Origin: Oscillospiraceae bacterium
GTDB lineage: Bacteria; Bacillota; Clostridia; Oscillospirales; Oscillospiraceae
Reading direction: 5' to 3'
Length of the DNA: 64,000 nucleotides
Assembly: GCA_902774015.1 (NCBI GenBank)
Contig: CACYHB010000001.1
Span: 1-64,000 of the forward strand
A model generated the notes under the pieces. It ran no database searches. It was not told the DNA's origin and saw only the letters and a list, made by a program, of their open reading frames with translations. The position numbers were made by a program, and so were the translations under genes. Of the stretch, positions 43,106 through 52,932 are shown piece after piece. Position 1 is the stretch's first letter; each line of letters begins with the position of its first letter.

Positions 43106-44173
43106 ATGTTTGACCGACTCAGAAATGTAAAAAAACAATATGAGGAGCTTCTGCGCCGCATGGAGGAGCCGGAGACCTATGCCGATCCCGCCCTCTATGC
43201 CAGATGTGACAGAGAAGCACGGCAGCTTCGCCCTCTCGCCGAGACCTTTGCGGCCTACGAAAAGGCCTGCGCGGATCAGGAGGACGCTCTTGCCCTGACG
43301 GGCGACCCGGAGATGCGCGAGCTTGCCCAGGAGGAGTATCAGGCGGCGAGGACCGAGAGGGAGCGCCTGGAGCAGGAACTCAGGATCCTGCTGCTGCCGA
43401 AAGACCCCAACGACGGAAAGAACGTGATCATGGAGATCCGCGGCGGCGTCGGCGGGGAGGAGGGCATGCTCTTTGCCTCCGACCTCTTTCGAATGTACTC
43501 CATGTATGCCGAATCCAAGGGTTGGAAGATCGAGCTTGCAAACATCAGCCAGACCGAACTCGGCGGCATCAAGGAGTGCAGCTTCGTCATTGAAGGAGAG
43601 GGCGCCTGGTCACGCCTCAAATTCGAGGCCGGAGGTCACCGTGTCCAGCGCATCCCGGTGACGGAGTCCGGCGGCCGCATCCACACCTCCGCAGCCACGG
43701 TGGCCGTCCTGCCCGAGGTGGAGGAAGTGGACTTCCGCCTGGACCCCAACGACCTGAAAATCGACACCTACCGTTCCTCCGGCGCGGGCGGTCAGCACGT
43801 GAACAAGACTGAGAGCGCCATCCGCATCACCCATCTGCCCACGGGGCTGGTGGTGGAGTGCCAGGATGAGCGGAGCCAATACAAAAACAAGGACAGGGCC
43901 ATGCAGATCCTGCGCGCCAAGCTCTATGAGCAGGAGCTGGCCCGTCAGAGCGCAGCTGTCGCCGCCGAGCGCAAGAGCCAGATCGGCTCCGGCGACAGGA
44001 GCGAGCGCATCCGCACCTACAATTTCCCCCAGAGCCGCGTGACCGATCACCGTCTCAGTGGGGACGGGCGCAGTTTCCCCATCGACCGGATCATGAACGG
44101 CGAGCTCGATCCTTTGATCGACGCGCTGGTAACGATGGATCAGGCGGAAAAACTGGCCGCCCAGACGGAGTAA
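43106..44173 (+). CDS. prfA: peptide chain release factor 1
   Basis: 355 aa. The GGQ motif is at 228-230 in [18 protein letters not shown]; domain 2 region [21 protein letters not shown]; the C-terminal [11 protein letters not shown] matches RF1. It releases peptides at UAA and UAG. Start at ATG 43106. It is followed after 3 bp by the Sua5-CoaE fusion, a common prfA-Sua5 order. Confidence 0.96.
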   Translation: MFDRLRNVKKQYEELLRRMEEPETYADPALYARCDREARQLRPLAETFAAYEKACADQEDALALTGDPEMRELAQEEYQAARTERERLEQELRILLLPKDPNDGKNVIMEIRGGVGGEEGMLFASDLFRMYSMYAESKGWKIELANISQTELGGIKECSFVIEGEGAWSRLKFEAGGHRVQRIPVTESGGRIHTSAATVAVLPEVEEVDFRLDPNDLKIDTYRSSGAGGQHVNKTESAIRITHLPTGLVVECQDERSQYKNKDRAMQILRAKLYEQELARQSAAVAAERKSQIGSGDRSERIRTYNFPQSRVTDHRLSGDGRSFPIDRIMNGELDPLIDALVTMDQAEKLAAQTE

Positions 44174-44176
44174 TCA

Positions 44177-45385
44177 ATGGAAACAATCATCATAAAGGAG
44201 GATCTGTCCGCCGCCGCGGAACTGCTGCGGCGGGGCGGTCTTGTTGGCGTACCTACGGAGACGGTCTACGGCCTCGCCGGAAACGGCCTGGATGAGGAGG
44301 CCGTGCGAAAAATCTATGAGGTCAAGGGCCGGCCTGAGGTGAAGCCTCTGGCCCTGATGGTGCCGGACGCGGGACAGATGGAGAACTACTGCCTTGACGT
44401 GCCTCCGGCGGCGAAGGCCCTTGCCGCAAAGTTTTGGCCCGGCCCCCTGAGCATCGTTCTGAGGGCGAGGACGGATCTGGTGCCGGAGATCGTGCGCGCA
44501 GGCGGGGAAACGGTTTCGCTCCGCTGCCCCGACCACCCCATGACTCTGGAAACCCTGCGTCTCGCGCAGATTCCTTTTGCGGCACCCTCTGCCAATCCCA
44601 GCGGGCAGCCCAGCCCCAGGACAGCGGAGGAAGTCTGCCGTTATTTCCGCGGGCAGATCGACGCCGTCATCGACGGAGGAGCCTGCGGTATCGGGCGGGA
44701 ATCCACCATCCTGGATATGAGCCATACGCCCTATCGCATCCTGCGCGATGGCGCGCTTGATGCGGAGGAGATCCGCAGAGCTCTGGCGGAAAACCTCCGT
44801 GTGATCGGCATCACCGGACCCAGCGGCTGCGGTAAGACTACGGCGCTGTACCTCCTGGAGGAGCAGGGGGCGCTGGTGCTGGACTGCGACAAGGTGTACC
44901 ACGATCTTCTGGAGACGGATCATGAACTTCTCCGGGAACTGGACGCCGCCTTTCCCGGTACGGTGCGGGACGGTGTTCTGGATCGCTCCGCCCTGGGGAA
45001 GATCGTTTTTTCCGATCCGGCGGCGCTCACGGCACTCAACGGCATCACACACAGCCGGGTCGCCCGGGAAGTGGAGAAACGACTGGAGGATTTCGCCATG
45101 GTGGGTGGGACGCTGGCTGCTCTTGACGCCGTCGAGCTCATTTCCAGCGGGCTTTCAGAACGCTGCAGTCTGTTTGTCGGCATCCTCGCGGAGCGGGAGA
45201 CGCGCATCCGGCGCATTATGGCGCGGGACGGCATCGACCGGGAACAGGCGCTCCTGCGAGTCTCCGCCCAGAAGGACGACGCTTATTTTGCAGAGCACTG
45301 TGACCTCGTCCTGTATAACGACGGCCCGATGGATGAGTTCACAGAAAAATTTAAATATATGTTGAGGGAGTCAAACCATGGATGA
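44177..45385 (+). CDS. fusion of threonylcarbamoyl-AMP synthase (Sua5/YciO) and dephospho-CoA kinase
   Basis: 402 aa. Residues 1 to about 205 form a Sua5/TsaC domain (GGLVGVPTETVYGLAGNG, the KGRPEVKPLALMV loop, PSANPSGQPSPRTAEEV) for t6A37 tRNA synthesis; the extra Sua5 C-terminal domain is absent. Residues about 208-402 form a CoaE-like kinase: P-loop GITGPSGCGKTT (211-222), LVLDCDKVYHDLL and NGITHSRVAREVEKRL, for the last step of CoA synthesis. There is no stop or SD between the parts. No other Sua5 or coaE gene is in this window. It overlaps the next gene by 8 bp. Confidence 0.88.
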   Translation: METIIIKEDLSAAAELLRRGGLVGVPTETVYGLAGNGLDEEAVRKIYEVKGRPEVKPLALMVPDAGQMENYCLDVPPAAKALAAKFWPGPLSIVLRARTDLVPEIVRAGGETVSLRCPDHPMTLETLRLAQIPFAAPSANPSGQPSPRTAEEVCRYFRGQIDAVIDGGACGIGRESTILDMSHTPYRILRDGALDAEEIRRALAENLRVIGITGPSGCGKTTALYLLEEQGALVLDCDKVYHDLLETDHELLRELDAAFPGTVRDGVLDRSALGKIVFSDPAALTALNGITHSRVAREVEKRLEDFAMVGGTLAALDAVELISSGLSERCSLFVGILAERETRIRRIMARDGIDREQALLRVSAQKDDAYFAEHCDLVLYNDGPMDEFTEKFKYMLRESNHG

Positions 45386-46760
45386 ACTGAGAAGCAATCT
45401 GTTCTTCGAGCCGAAAAACGGCTATGACCGGATCGAAACCGCCGAGCGTATAGACGCGGAAAAATACTGCCGCGCCTACATGGAGTTTCTGAACGATTCC
45501 CGTACGGAGAGGGAGGCAGTCGACAACGCCATTCGCCTTGCGGAAAAAAATGGATTTGCTGCATACGTTCCCGGCAAAGAACTTAAACCGGGCGCTAAGG
45601 TCTACCAGAATAACCGCGGCAAAGCGCTCATGCTTGCCGTCATCGGCAAAAAGCCCCTGAGCGAGGGCGCGGTGATCGCGGGCGCCCATGTGGATGCGCC
45701 CCGACTGGATCTGAAACAGATCCCCCTCTATGAGTCCGATGAGATGGCCTATCTCAAGACCCATTACTACGGCGGCATCAAGAAATACCAGTGGGTCACC
45801 ATCCCTCTGGAGCTGCACGGCGTGGTGGCTCTCAAGAGCGGGGAGACGGTCAAGGTCGTCCTCGGCCGCGAGCCGGACGAGCCCAAATTCGTCATCACCG
45901 ACCTTTTGCCCCATCTGGCCCAGGATCAGATGAAGAAAACCATGGCCGAAGGCATCACCGGCGAGGGCCTTAATATCCTGCTCGGCTCCGCCCCCTATGC
46001 CGACGAGGGGAAGGACCGGGTGAAGCTGGCCATTCTGAGCCTGCTCAACGACATGTACGGGATCTCGGAGGAGGACTTCCTCTCCGCTGAGCTGGTGGCG
46101 GTCCCGGCCTTCGATGTGTGCGAGATCGGACTTGACCGATCCCTGATCGGCGGCTACGGCCATGACGACCGGGTCTGCGCTTTCGCAGAGCTCCAGGCCA
46201 TTCTCGACGTGAAGGACCCGGAGCGGACCTGCGTCTGCCTTCTCTGCGATAAGGAGGAGATCGGCTCCGAGGGCGTCTCCGGCATGCAGAGCGAGGCCTT
46301 TGACACTTTCATGGCGGATCTCTGCGAGAGCCAGGGCGTGGCTCTGCGCCGCTGCTTTGAAAAGAGCTTTTGCATCTCGGCGGACGTGACGGCAGCCTAT
46401 GATCCCATCTTTCCCGAAGTGTTTGAGAAGCGCAATGCTTCCCGTGTCAACTACGGCATGGGCATCTGCAAGTTTACCGGGACCCGCGGCAAGTACGCTT
46501 CCAGTGACGCTTCCGCCGAGTTGGTCGCCTACCTGCGCAGCCTGTATGAGAAAGCGGGCGTGATCTGGCAGCTGTGCGAGCTGGGCAAGGTGGATCAGGG
46601 AGGCGGCGGTACCATCGCCAGATTCATGGCCAGACGCAATATCGACACCATCGACGCGGGCGTGCCCGTTCTGAGCATGCATGCGCCCTTTGAAGTCGTT
46701 TCGAAGCTGGACTGCTACATGACCTACAAGGGCGTGCTGGCCGCCTATGAGGATCGGTAA
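45378..46760 (+). CDS. M18 family aminopeptidase
   Basis: 460 aa. Zinc-enzyme signatures: GAHVDAPRLDLKQ (first His/Asp), DKEEIGSEGVSGMQSEAFD (Glu pair), and the C-terminal MHAPFEVVSKLDCYMTYKG with the last His ligand. It removes N-terminal residues from peptides in the cytoplasm. Of normal length for the family. The start overlaps the upstream fusion gene by 8 bp. Confidence 0.92.
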   Translation: MDELRSNLFFEPKNGYDRIETAERIDAEKYCRAYMEFLNDSRTEREAVDNAIRLAEKNGFAAYVPGKELKPGAKVYQNNRGKALMLAVIGKKPLSEGAVIAGAHVDAPRLDLKQIPLYESDEMAYLKTHYYGGIKKYQWVTIPLELHGVVALKSGETVKVVLGREPDEPKFVITDLLPHLAQDQMKKTMAEGITGEGLNILLGSAPYADEGKDRVKLAILSLLNDMYGISEEDFLSAELVAVPAFDVCEIGLDRSLIGGYGHDDRVCAFAELQAILDVKDPERTCVCLLCDKEEIGSEGVSGMQSEAFDTFMADLCESQGVALRRCFEKSFCISADVTAAYDPIFPEVFEKRNASRVNYGMGICKFTGTRGKYASSDASAELVAYLRSLYEKAGVIWQLCELGKVDQGGGGTIARFMARRNIDTIDAGVPVLSMHAPFEVVSKLDCYMTYKGVLAAYEDR

Positions 46761-46763
46761 AGT

Positions 46764-47756
46764 ATGAAAACAATTCTGAAGATCCTGGGCCGAATTTTGG
46801 CGGCCATCCTTGCGCTGATTGTATGCGCCCTGCTTTTGATGCTCGTGCTGCCGCTCACGGAGACCGGAGACAGGACCCCTGTGCCCGGCTCGGCGGACTG
46901 GATGGCGGAACTGCCGGATGACCGGCTTTTAAGCGAGATCCATATCCCCGGCACGCACGACTCCGGGACACAGTATGTTCAGCTGGCTTTTTTCTCCAAG
47001 TGCCAGGCTCTGAGCATCCGCGAGCAGCTGGAGGCGGGCTTCCGCTACTTGGACATCCGCCTTGGCGTGGATGAGAAGGACGGCGTTTTTCAGCTCATGC
47101 ACGGATTTACCAAATGCAAGACCGGCGCCTTCTCTTCACAGTCCCTGTGGCTCGGCGATGTGCTTGCCGACTGTTACGATTTCCTTGACGCGCACCCCAC
47201 GGAGACCGTGGTTTTTGCTGTCAAGCAGGAGCACGGGGATCAGATCGTCCGCGTTTTTGAGGAGACGCTGGATGCGCATGTTCAGGATCAGGAGAGCCGG
47301 TGGCTTGTGACCGACACCGTGCCAACCCTGGGCGAGGCGCGCGGGAAGCTGGTGCTGCTGCGGCGCTATGAGGATGCGGCGAATCTGGGCGAGCGCGCCG
47401 GGATCCCCTTCCTCTGGGCCAGTCAGAACGGCTCTTCCGACACAAAGCTGAACGCCGTCTGCGAGGATAACGGCAGCTACAGCCTCTGGGTGCAGGATCG
47501 CTATGAGTTCGGGGCTGAGGACAAGTGGAACGCCTTTACTGCGGGTATGGACGCCGCGCGGGACCGCGTGCCCGGCGACGTCGCCGTGCATTTTCTCAGC
47601 ACCAAGGGGACGCTGGCCTACGGCCATCCCTATCATTTTGCCAAAATCCTCAACCAACGGCTCATGGAGGCAAACCTCGCGCTGGACGGTTGGGTGATCG
47701 TGGACTTTGCCTCCGCGCCGATCGCGGAGCGCATCTACAGCACAAATCTGTACTGA
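46764..47756 (+). CDS. membrane-anchored PI-PLC-like phosphodiesterase
   Basis: 330 aa. N-terminal TM (about 8-30) with a short cytoplasmic start, then an extracellular PI-PLC X domain: catalytic His65 in IHIPGTHDSGT and His113 in QLMHGF, with LDIRLG and HPTETVVFAVKQEHGD between and after. Bacterial members cleave phosphatidylinositol or GPI-type lipids without calcium. The anchor replaces the usual cleaved signal. It starts 3 bp after the aminopeptidase and lies at the left edge of the acquired glycan locus. Confidence 0.88.
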   Translation: MKTILKILGRILAAILALIVCALLLMLVLPLTETGDRTPVPGSADWMAELPDDRLLSEIHIPGTHDSGTQYVQLAFFSKCQALSIREQLEAGFRYLDIRLGVDEKDGVFQLMHGFTKCKTGAFSSQSLWLGDVLADCYDFLDAHPTETVVFAVKQEHGDQIVRVFEETLDAHVQDQESRWLVTDTVPTLGEARGKLVLLRRYEDAANLGERAGIPFLWASQNGSSDTKLNAVCEDNGSYSLWVQDRYEFGAEDKWNAFTAGMDAARDRVPGDVAVHFLSTKGTLAYGHPYHFAKILNQRLMEANLALDGWVIVDFASAPIAERIYSTNLY

Positions 47757-47770
47757 TCGGCCGGCCGATC
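47755..47770. repeat. 16-bp GC-rich palindrome
   Basis: GATCGGCCGGCCGATC, perfectly self-complementary, overlapping the stop of the PI-PLC gene. Too symmetric to form a loop easily; perhaps a recombination edge next to the glycan locus. Confidence 0.4.
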
Positions 47771-47795
47771 GAACATGTGAAAGGGAGCGCTGCCA

Positions 47796-49235
47796 ATGCT
47801 GCAGGACCGCAGATCCGCCGTCCTTCTGCGGACGGCCTATACCGTTGCCGTCATCGGGATCTTTCTGTATTTCCTGATGTGGCAGGTGAATTTTTATCTG
47901 GCCGAGAGCATCAAGCAGGGGATCTATCTCTTTTTCCCGCCGATCCTGCTGACGGGCGTACTGTATTTTCGGAAACTGAAGGACGGAATCGAGATCAAGC
48001 TGGTTGCGGCTTATCTTCTCTGGGTCGTGATCACCCGCATCATCAACGGTGACAGGGTCCTGAGCAAGGAGTATCTCTTTGTGCTGGATCTGTCTCTGAT
48101 GCTGCCCTTCATTTCCCTGGGACTCGTACTGGACCGCGCCGGCCGCCGCAGAGTACTCAACTGGCTGTCTGTAATTCTGGGCGTGTATTTCTTCGTTTTG
48201 GGTGGGCTGTGTATTTACACCTTTATTTCGAACCGAGATATTGTTAATCCGATCACCGGCGGATACCTAACGGCGGTGATGAGCAGCTCCGGAATGGACA
48301 GAATCTCTGCGTTCGATACGAATCCGAATGCACTTGCCTACTGGTTTTTCATACCGCTCATGCTTATGGTGTATCAGTTCTTTGACTGCCGCTGTAGACT
48401 TTGGCGTATTCCTGTTACAGCAGCAGGAGGGGTGTTTTTCCTCGTCATCGCTCTGACGTCCTGCAGGAGTGTGATGCTGTCTGCTTCGCTTGCTTTTGGC
48501 ATCCTTGCTTGTGTTCTTGCCTGCGATTTTGGAAAAACGCGTCGAAAAACGCAAATTGTGCTGGCTGCGGCATGCTTCCTGGTAGTTACGACTCTTGTGT
48601 ACATTTGTTTTGGTTTAAGCGCTTGCGGCATCCGCTCTGTTTCTGCTCCGCGTCATGGAGAAACCGTTATTTCAGATGCTTCCATGACAGAAACCATGGT
48701 TCAGCCTCGGTATTATCCTACAACTCTCACCAGCAAGCCCGTTGCAATTGATACACTTGCTTTTTCAGATGCAAGGAATACTTCTCAGAGCCTGGACCGC
48801 TTTTCAAGCGGCAGAATTGCGATTTTCCGTGCAGCTGTGAGAGCCTTGGGATTTGAACCTGCTGTTCTGCTCCGTGGCAATTCTTCCGAAAAGCTGATAG
48901 TTCTGACCAATACAGATCTTTCTACGCCGCAAACACAGTTTCATAATTTCTTCCTGCAGGCACTGATGCTTACCGGAATTCCGGGATTGACGCTGGTCTT
49001 TGCTATTTGCATCGGGCTACTGGTGAAAGCCATCAGGATTATCGTTTCACAACACTGTTCGCTTGCTGAGAAGGTCCTTACCCTTCCGTTGATCGGTTCT
49101 TTGGTTTTCGGTCAGTTTGAGGCAGGGTTCTTTAACTATACTGACGCAAGGCCACTGTTTTTCTACCTCATTTGCGGGATGGTTCTCGGCTGTTATGCCG
49201 ACTGCTTTCGGATGAAACAGAGTGCGACGTTATGA
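47796..49235 (+). CDS. O-antigen ligase/polymerase-like membrane protein
   Basis: 479 aa, about 11-12 TM helices, with a large extracellular loop about 280-365 (many Ser, Thr and Arg) and motif FDTNPNALAYWFFIPLMLMV, the Wzy/WaaL layout. The start has AAGGGAG upstream. The first third uses GC-rich codons like the core genes, while from about 48200 on the sequence becomes visibly AT-richer, as in the genes that follow. It may polymerise or ligate the repeat unit made by the locus. A second Wzy-like gene is at 62.5 kb. Confidence 0.8.
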   Translation: MLQDRRSAVLLRTAYTVAVIGIFLYFLMWQVNFYLAESIKQGIYLFFPPILLTGVLYFRKLKDGIEIKLVAAYLLWVVITRIINGDRVLSKEYLFVLDLSLMLPFISLGLVLDRAGRRRVLNWLSVILGVYFFVLGGLCIYTFISNRDIVNPITGGYLTAVMSSSGMDRISAFDTNPNALAYWFFIPLMLMVYQFFDCRCRLWRIPVTAAGGVFFLVIALTSCRSVMLSASLAFGILACVLACDFGKTRRKTQIVLAAACFLVVTTLVYICFGLSACGIRSVSAPRHGETVISDASMTETMVQPRYYPTTLTSKPVAIDTLAFSDARNTSQSLDRFSSGRIAIFRAAVRALGFEPAVLLRGNSSEKLIVLTNTDLSTPQTQFHNFFLQALMLTGIPGLTLVFAICIGLLVKAIRIIVSQHCSLAEKVLTLPLIGSLVFGQFEAGFFNYTDARPLFFYLICGMVLGCYADCFRMKQSATL

Positions 49236-49347
49236 GAACTGCAGTAGCTTTCGTACACTGCGGCCGACGAAGAAATGGCAAAAAGAACAGCACTATAACG
49301 AAAGCGATGAAGCGCCAACGTATCAAAGCAGGAACAAGGATATTTAG

Positions 49348-49376
49348 TTGCTTTTTTCAGCCACTTATGATAAAAT
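49348..49376 (+). promoter_or_regulatory. promoter of the polysaccharide locus
   Basis: TTGCTT (49348-49353), 17 nt, TAAAAT (49371-49376). It lies in the 188-bp gap after the first polymerase-like gene, which holds nothing else clear. Confidence 0.6.
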
Positions 49377-49423
49377 AATTTGGATTAAGCTATTTGTGCT
49401 TCCATCAGAAGGAGAGATGTCCA

Positions 49424-51517
49424 TTGGGCGGATTGCAGCATAACGGAAATCCCATTATGGAAAAAGAATTGAATCAGGCATACCGAAAAACGCGGATCGA
49501 GCATTGGCGTTTGATTGCTGCTTTTTTGATGATCTATGACGCCTTGATGGTCAATGTCTCTTTCTTTCTTGGCTTGTTTATTCGCTTCGATCTCCATTTC
49601 ACACAGATTCCAGTGCACTATATTCAGGCATATTATCGGTTCGCACCGTTCTACACAGTGTTCTGTATTCTCGTTTTCCTCCTGGCAAGGCTGTATCGGA
49701 GCGTCTGGCGTTTCGCGAGCTACAACGAACTGTTGCGCATCTTAATGGTAAGCTTTATCACAGGGGTTTTCCAAGTCGCCGGTACGTGCTTTTTCGTGCG
49801 GCGGATGCCGATCTCTTACTATGTCGTGGGAATCATTCTTCAGTTCTTTTTCGTCACGGCGATCCGCTTCGCTTATCGCTTTGTTCTGCTCCTTGGCTCT
49901 TCAATCTCCAAAATAGGCAGTTCTCAAGCGAAACATGTGATGCTGATCGGCGCCGGTTCTGCCGGCCAGCTAATTCTTCGAGATGTTTCCAAGTCTGCGT
50001 CCGACGAAGAAAGAATCGTATGCATCATTGATGATAACCCGAATAAATGGGGGAGATACATAGATGGCGTCCCGATTGTCGGCAGCCGGGAAGATATTCT
50101 GGTAAATATTCAGAAATATAAAATTGACAAGATCTATTATGCGATTCCCTCCGCTTCCGCTGCAGACACCAGGGATATCCTTGGAATATGCAATGAAACC
50201 GGTTGTGAACTGAAAATCCTGCCCGGGATTTATCAGTTGGCTCATGAATCAATCGGCGTCAATGCTATGAAAGACGTTGCCATTGAGGATCTTCTTGGAC
50301 GTGACCCGATCAAAACCGATATGGCAGAGATCTCGGAATTCCTGCAGGGTAAAGTTATTTTGGTGACAGGCGGAGGCGGCTCAATCGGCAGTGAGCTATG
50401 CCGGCAGATCGCCGCAAATCAGCCGAAACAGTTGATCGTTTTCGATATTTACGAAAACAATGCCTATGCGATCCAGATGGAACTCAGGGACAAGTATCCT
50501 AACTTGGACATGGTTACGCTCATCGGCTCCGTGAGAGACAGCTACCGTCTGGAGCAGGTTTTTTCCAAGTACAAACCCGATGTGGTATATCATGCAGCCG
50601 CGCACAAGCACGTTCCCTTGATGGAGGACAGCCCTTGCGAGTCCATCAAGAACAACGCCATCGGTACATACAAGACGGCATATGCCGCCATGCATCACGG
50701 ATGTAAACGTTTCGTTCTGATCAGCACCGACAAGGCAGTGAACCCGACCAACATCATGGGCGCTTCCAAACGCCTTTGTGAGATGGTCGTCCAGTCTTTC
50801 GACCGCATGGTACAGGAGGGCAGGACGGACAGCATTCCACCTCTTTATACGCATGCTGCCGATTACTGCAACAACATGAATATCGGCCAGCCCAATGAGG
50901 AGATAAGGACGGAATTCGTTGCTGTCCGATTCGGAAATGTGCTTGGAAGCAACGGCTCTGTTGTGCCGCTTTTCAAACGGCAGATCGAAAAGGGCGGCCC
51001 TGTCACTGTCACGCATCCCGACGTTATCCGGTATTTCATGACTGTTCAGGAAGCGGTCGGCCTCGTCCTTCAGGCAGGGACTTACGCCCATGGCGGCGAG
51101 ATCTTTGTGCTCGATATGGGGAGTCCTGTCAAGATCGATACCTTGGCCAGAAACCTCATCAAGCTCTCCGGCTACCGACCTGATATCGATATCAAGATTG
51201 AATACACGGGTCTGCGTCCGGGTGAGAAGCTGTATGAGGAAAAACTCATGGATGAGGAAGGATTAAAGAAGACAAGGAACAAACTTATCCATATCGGCAG
51301 TCCCATCCCGTTCGACGAGAATCGCTTTCTTCTCCGAATGAAGGAGCTTATGAAAACTGCGTATGCCAATGATGAGGATCGGATCCGTTCCGCCGTGGCG
51401 GAGATGGTGTCTACCTATCATCCTGCGGGTGTACACGGCAACGAACAGAAAGACAAAACATATGAGAAGCTCGCTGGTGAGCTCTCGGAATCCAATGCTG
51501 ATGCAGTGGCTCTATGA
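49424..51517 (+). CDS. membrane UDP-sugar 4,6-dehydratase (PglF/CapD/WbpM type)
   Basis: 697 aa. Four TM helices (about 20-155), a Rossmann domain with HVMLIGAGSAGQLILRDV (about 170-190), then an SDR domain with VTGGGGSIGSELCRQIA. The large-subfamily catalytic stretch STDKAVNPTNIMGASKR replaces YxxxK. It turns UDP-GlcNAc into a 4-keto-6-deoxy sugar, first step to bacillosamine or QuiNAc. TTG 49424 was chosen, 7 nt after AGAAGGAGAG; ATG 49457 is an alternative without an SD. Confidence 0.92.
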   Translation: MGGLQHNGNPIMEKELNQAYRKTRIEHWRLIAAFLMIYDALMVNVSFFLGLFIRFDLHFTQIPVHYIQAYYRFAPFYTVFCILVFLLARLYRSVWRFASYNELLRILMVSFITGVFQVAGTCFFVRRMPISYYVVGIILQFFFVTAIRFAYRFVLLLGSSISKIGSSQAKHVMLIGAGSAGQLILRDVSKSASDEERIVCIIDDNPNKWGRYIDGVPIVGSREDILVNIQKYKIDKIYYAIPSASAADTRDILGICNETGCELKILPGIYQLAHESIGVNAMKDVAIEDLLGRDPIKTDMAEISEFLQGKVILVTGGGGSIGSELCRQIAANQPKQLIVFDIYENNAYAIQMELRDKYPNLDMVTLIGSVRDSYRLEQVFSKYKPDVVYHAAAHKHVPLMEDSPCESIKNNAIGTYKTAYAAMHHGCKRFVLISTDKAVNPTNIMGASKRLCEMVVQSFDRMVQEGRTDSIPPLYTHAADYCNNMNIGQPNEEIRTEFVAVRFGNVLGSNGSVVPLFKRQIEKGGPVTVTHPDVIRYFMTVQEAVGLVLQAGTYAHGGEIFVLDMGSPVKIDTLARNLIKLSGYRPDIDIKIEYTGLRPGEKLYEEKLMDEEGLKKTRNKLIHIGSPIPFDENRFLLRMKELMKTAYANDEDRIRSAVAEMVSTYHPAGVHGNEQKDKTYEKLAGELSESNADAVAL

Positions 51518-51576
51518 CAGCCTTTTCCCAGCAACGTCGATTACCCTGCATTTACTGATTAAACGAGGATATAACT

Positions 51577-52878
51577 ATGGCTTTTGTTAACAGAACAGGT
51601 CTTTGCGCATTTGAAAAACGGGTCTATCTCAGCAGCCCCACCATGCACGGTGATGAGGCCAGGTACATGATGGAAGCCTATGATACCAACTGGATGAGTA
51701 CCGTAGGTAAAAACATTGATTCCATTGAGAACCAGGTCGCTGAAATGCTTGGCGTGAAGTATGCGGTTGCATTGGGCACGGGAACTTCATCCCTCCATCT
51801 GGCAACAAAGCTGGCCGGTGAGCATCTGTACGGGATCCCTTCAGCTAACGAGGGAGCTTTATGCAACAGACTTGTATTTGCAGATGATATGACTTTCGCT
51901 GCGTCAATTAACCCGATCGGTTATGAAGGAGGCAGGGCTGTCTTTATCGATACTGAATACGATACTTGGAACATGGATCCTGCTGCGCTTGAAAAGGCTT
52001 TTTCCTTATATCCTGAAGTGAAACTGGTTACGCTTGCACATCTTTATGGAACGCCGGGAAAAGTGGAAGAGATCAGAAATATTTGCTCCCGTCACGGTGC
52101 GCTTCTGATTGAGGATGCTGCGGAGAGCTTAGGCGCGGAGTATCTTCTTTGCGGTCAATGGAAACAGACCGGATCACTGGGCGATTTTGGCTGCATTTCC
52201 TTTAATGGAAACAAAATCATTACCGGTTCCAGCGGAGGTATGTTCCTGACTGATTCGCGAGATGATGCAGATAAAGTTCGTAAATGGAGTACGCAGTCCC
52301 GCGAAGCGGCTCCTTGGTATGAACACGAAGAAATCGGATACAATTACCGAATGAGCAATGTGATTGCCGGCGTGGTCCGTGGTCAGCTTCCCTATTTACA
52401 GCAGCACCTGGAACAGAAGAAGGCGATCTATGAACGCTATCGTGACGGTTTGAAGGACCTGCCTGTCAAAATGAATCCTTTTGACGCGGAGCGGTCAAAG
52501 CCGAATTACTGGCTGAGCTGCATCATCATTGATGAAAGTGCCATGTGCAGACAAGTCCGAGATGGTCGGAATGCTCTCTACATCTCTGAACACGGAAAAT
52601 CATGCCCTACTGAGATTCTGGAGACGATTGCTTCTTTCAATGCGGAGGGGCGGCCGATCTGGAAACCGATGCATGCACAGCCTATATATATGAACCATCC
52701 TTTTGTTACTGCAGAGGGAAATGGTCGAGCCAGAAGCAATGCCTACATCGATGAAGGAAAGATCGCGGACGTTGGTATGGATATCTTCAGACGCGGATTG
52801 TGTTTGCCTAGTGACAATAAGATGACTCCTGAAATACAAGAGAGAATCATTGAGATCATTCGCCGCTGTTTTGATTGA
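51577..52878 (+). CDS. DegT/DnrJ/EryC1/StrS aminotransferase (PglE-like)
   Basis: 433 aa PLP enzyme. YLSSPTMHGDEARYMMEAYD, GTGTSSLHLATKLA (PLP phosphate), EDAAESLGAE and the PLP lysine in SFNGNKIITGSSGGM. Longer than typical family members; an insertion follows the substrate helix. Next to the 4,6-dehydratase it probably aminates C4 of the keto sugar, as PglE does. The acetylating PglD step would then need the transferase at 58063 or another gene. Confidence 0.9.
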   Translation: MAFVNRTGLCAFEKRVYLSSPTMHGDEARYMMEAYDTNWMSTVGKNIDSIENQVAEMLGVKYAVALGTGTSSLHLATKLAGEHLYGIPSANEGALCNRLVFADDMTFAASINPIGYEGGRAVFIDTEYDTWNMDPAALEKAFSLYPEVKLVTLAHLYGTPGKVEEIRNICSRHGALLIEDAAESLGAEYLLCGQWKQTGSLGDFGCISFNGNKIITGSSGGMFLTDSRDDADKVRKWSTQSREAAPWYEHEEIGYNYRMSNVIAGVVRGQLPYLQQHLEQKKAIYERYRDGLKDLPVKMNPFDAERSKPNYWLSCIIIDESAMCRQVRDGRNALYISEHGKSCPTEILETIASFNAEGRPIWKPMHAQPIYMNHPFVTAEGNGRARSNAYIDEGKIADVGMDIFRRGLCLPSDNKMTPEIQERIIEIIRRCFD

Positions 52879-52932
52879 GACTTTTCGGGGCCTTAACAGA
52901 GGTGCTTCAAAACGCTTGAAAGTGAAAGCAGT

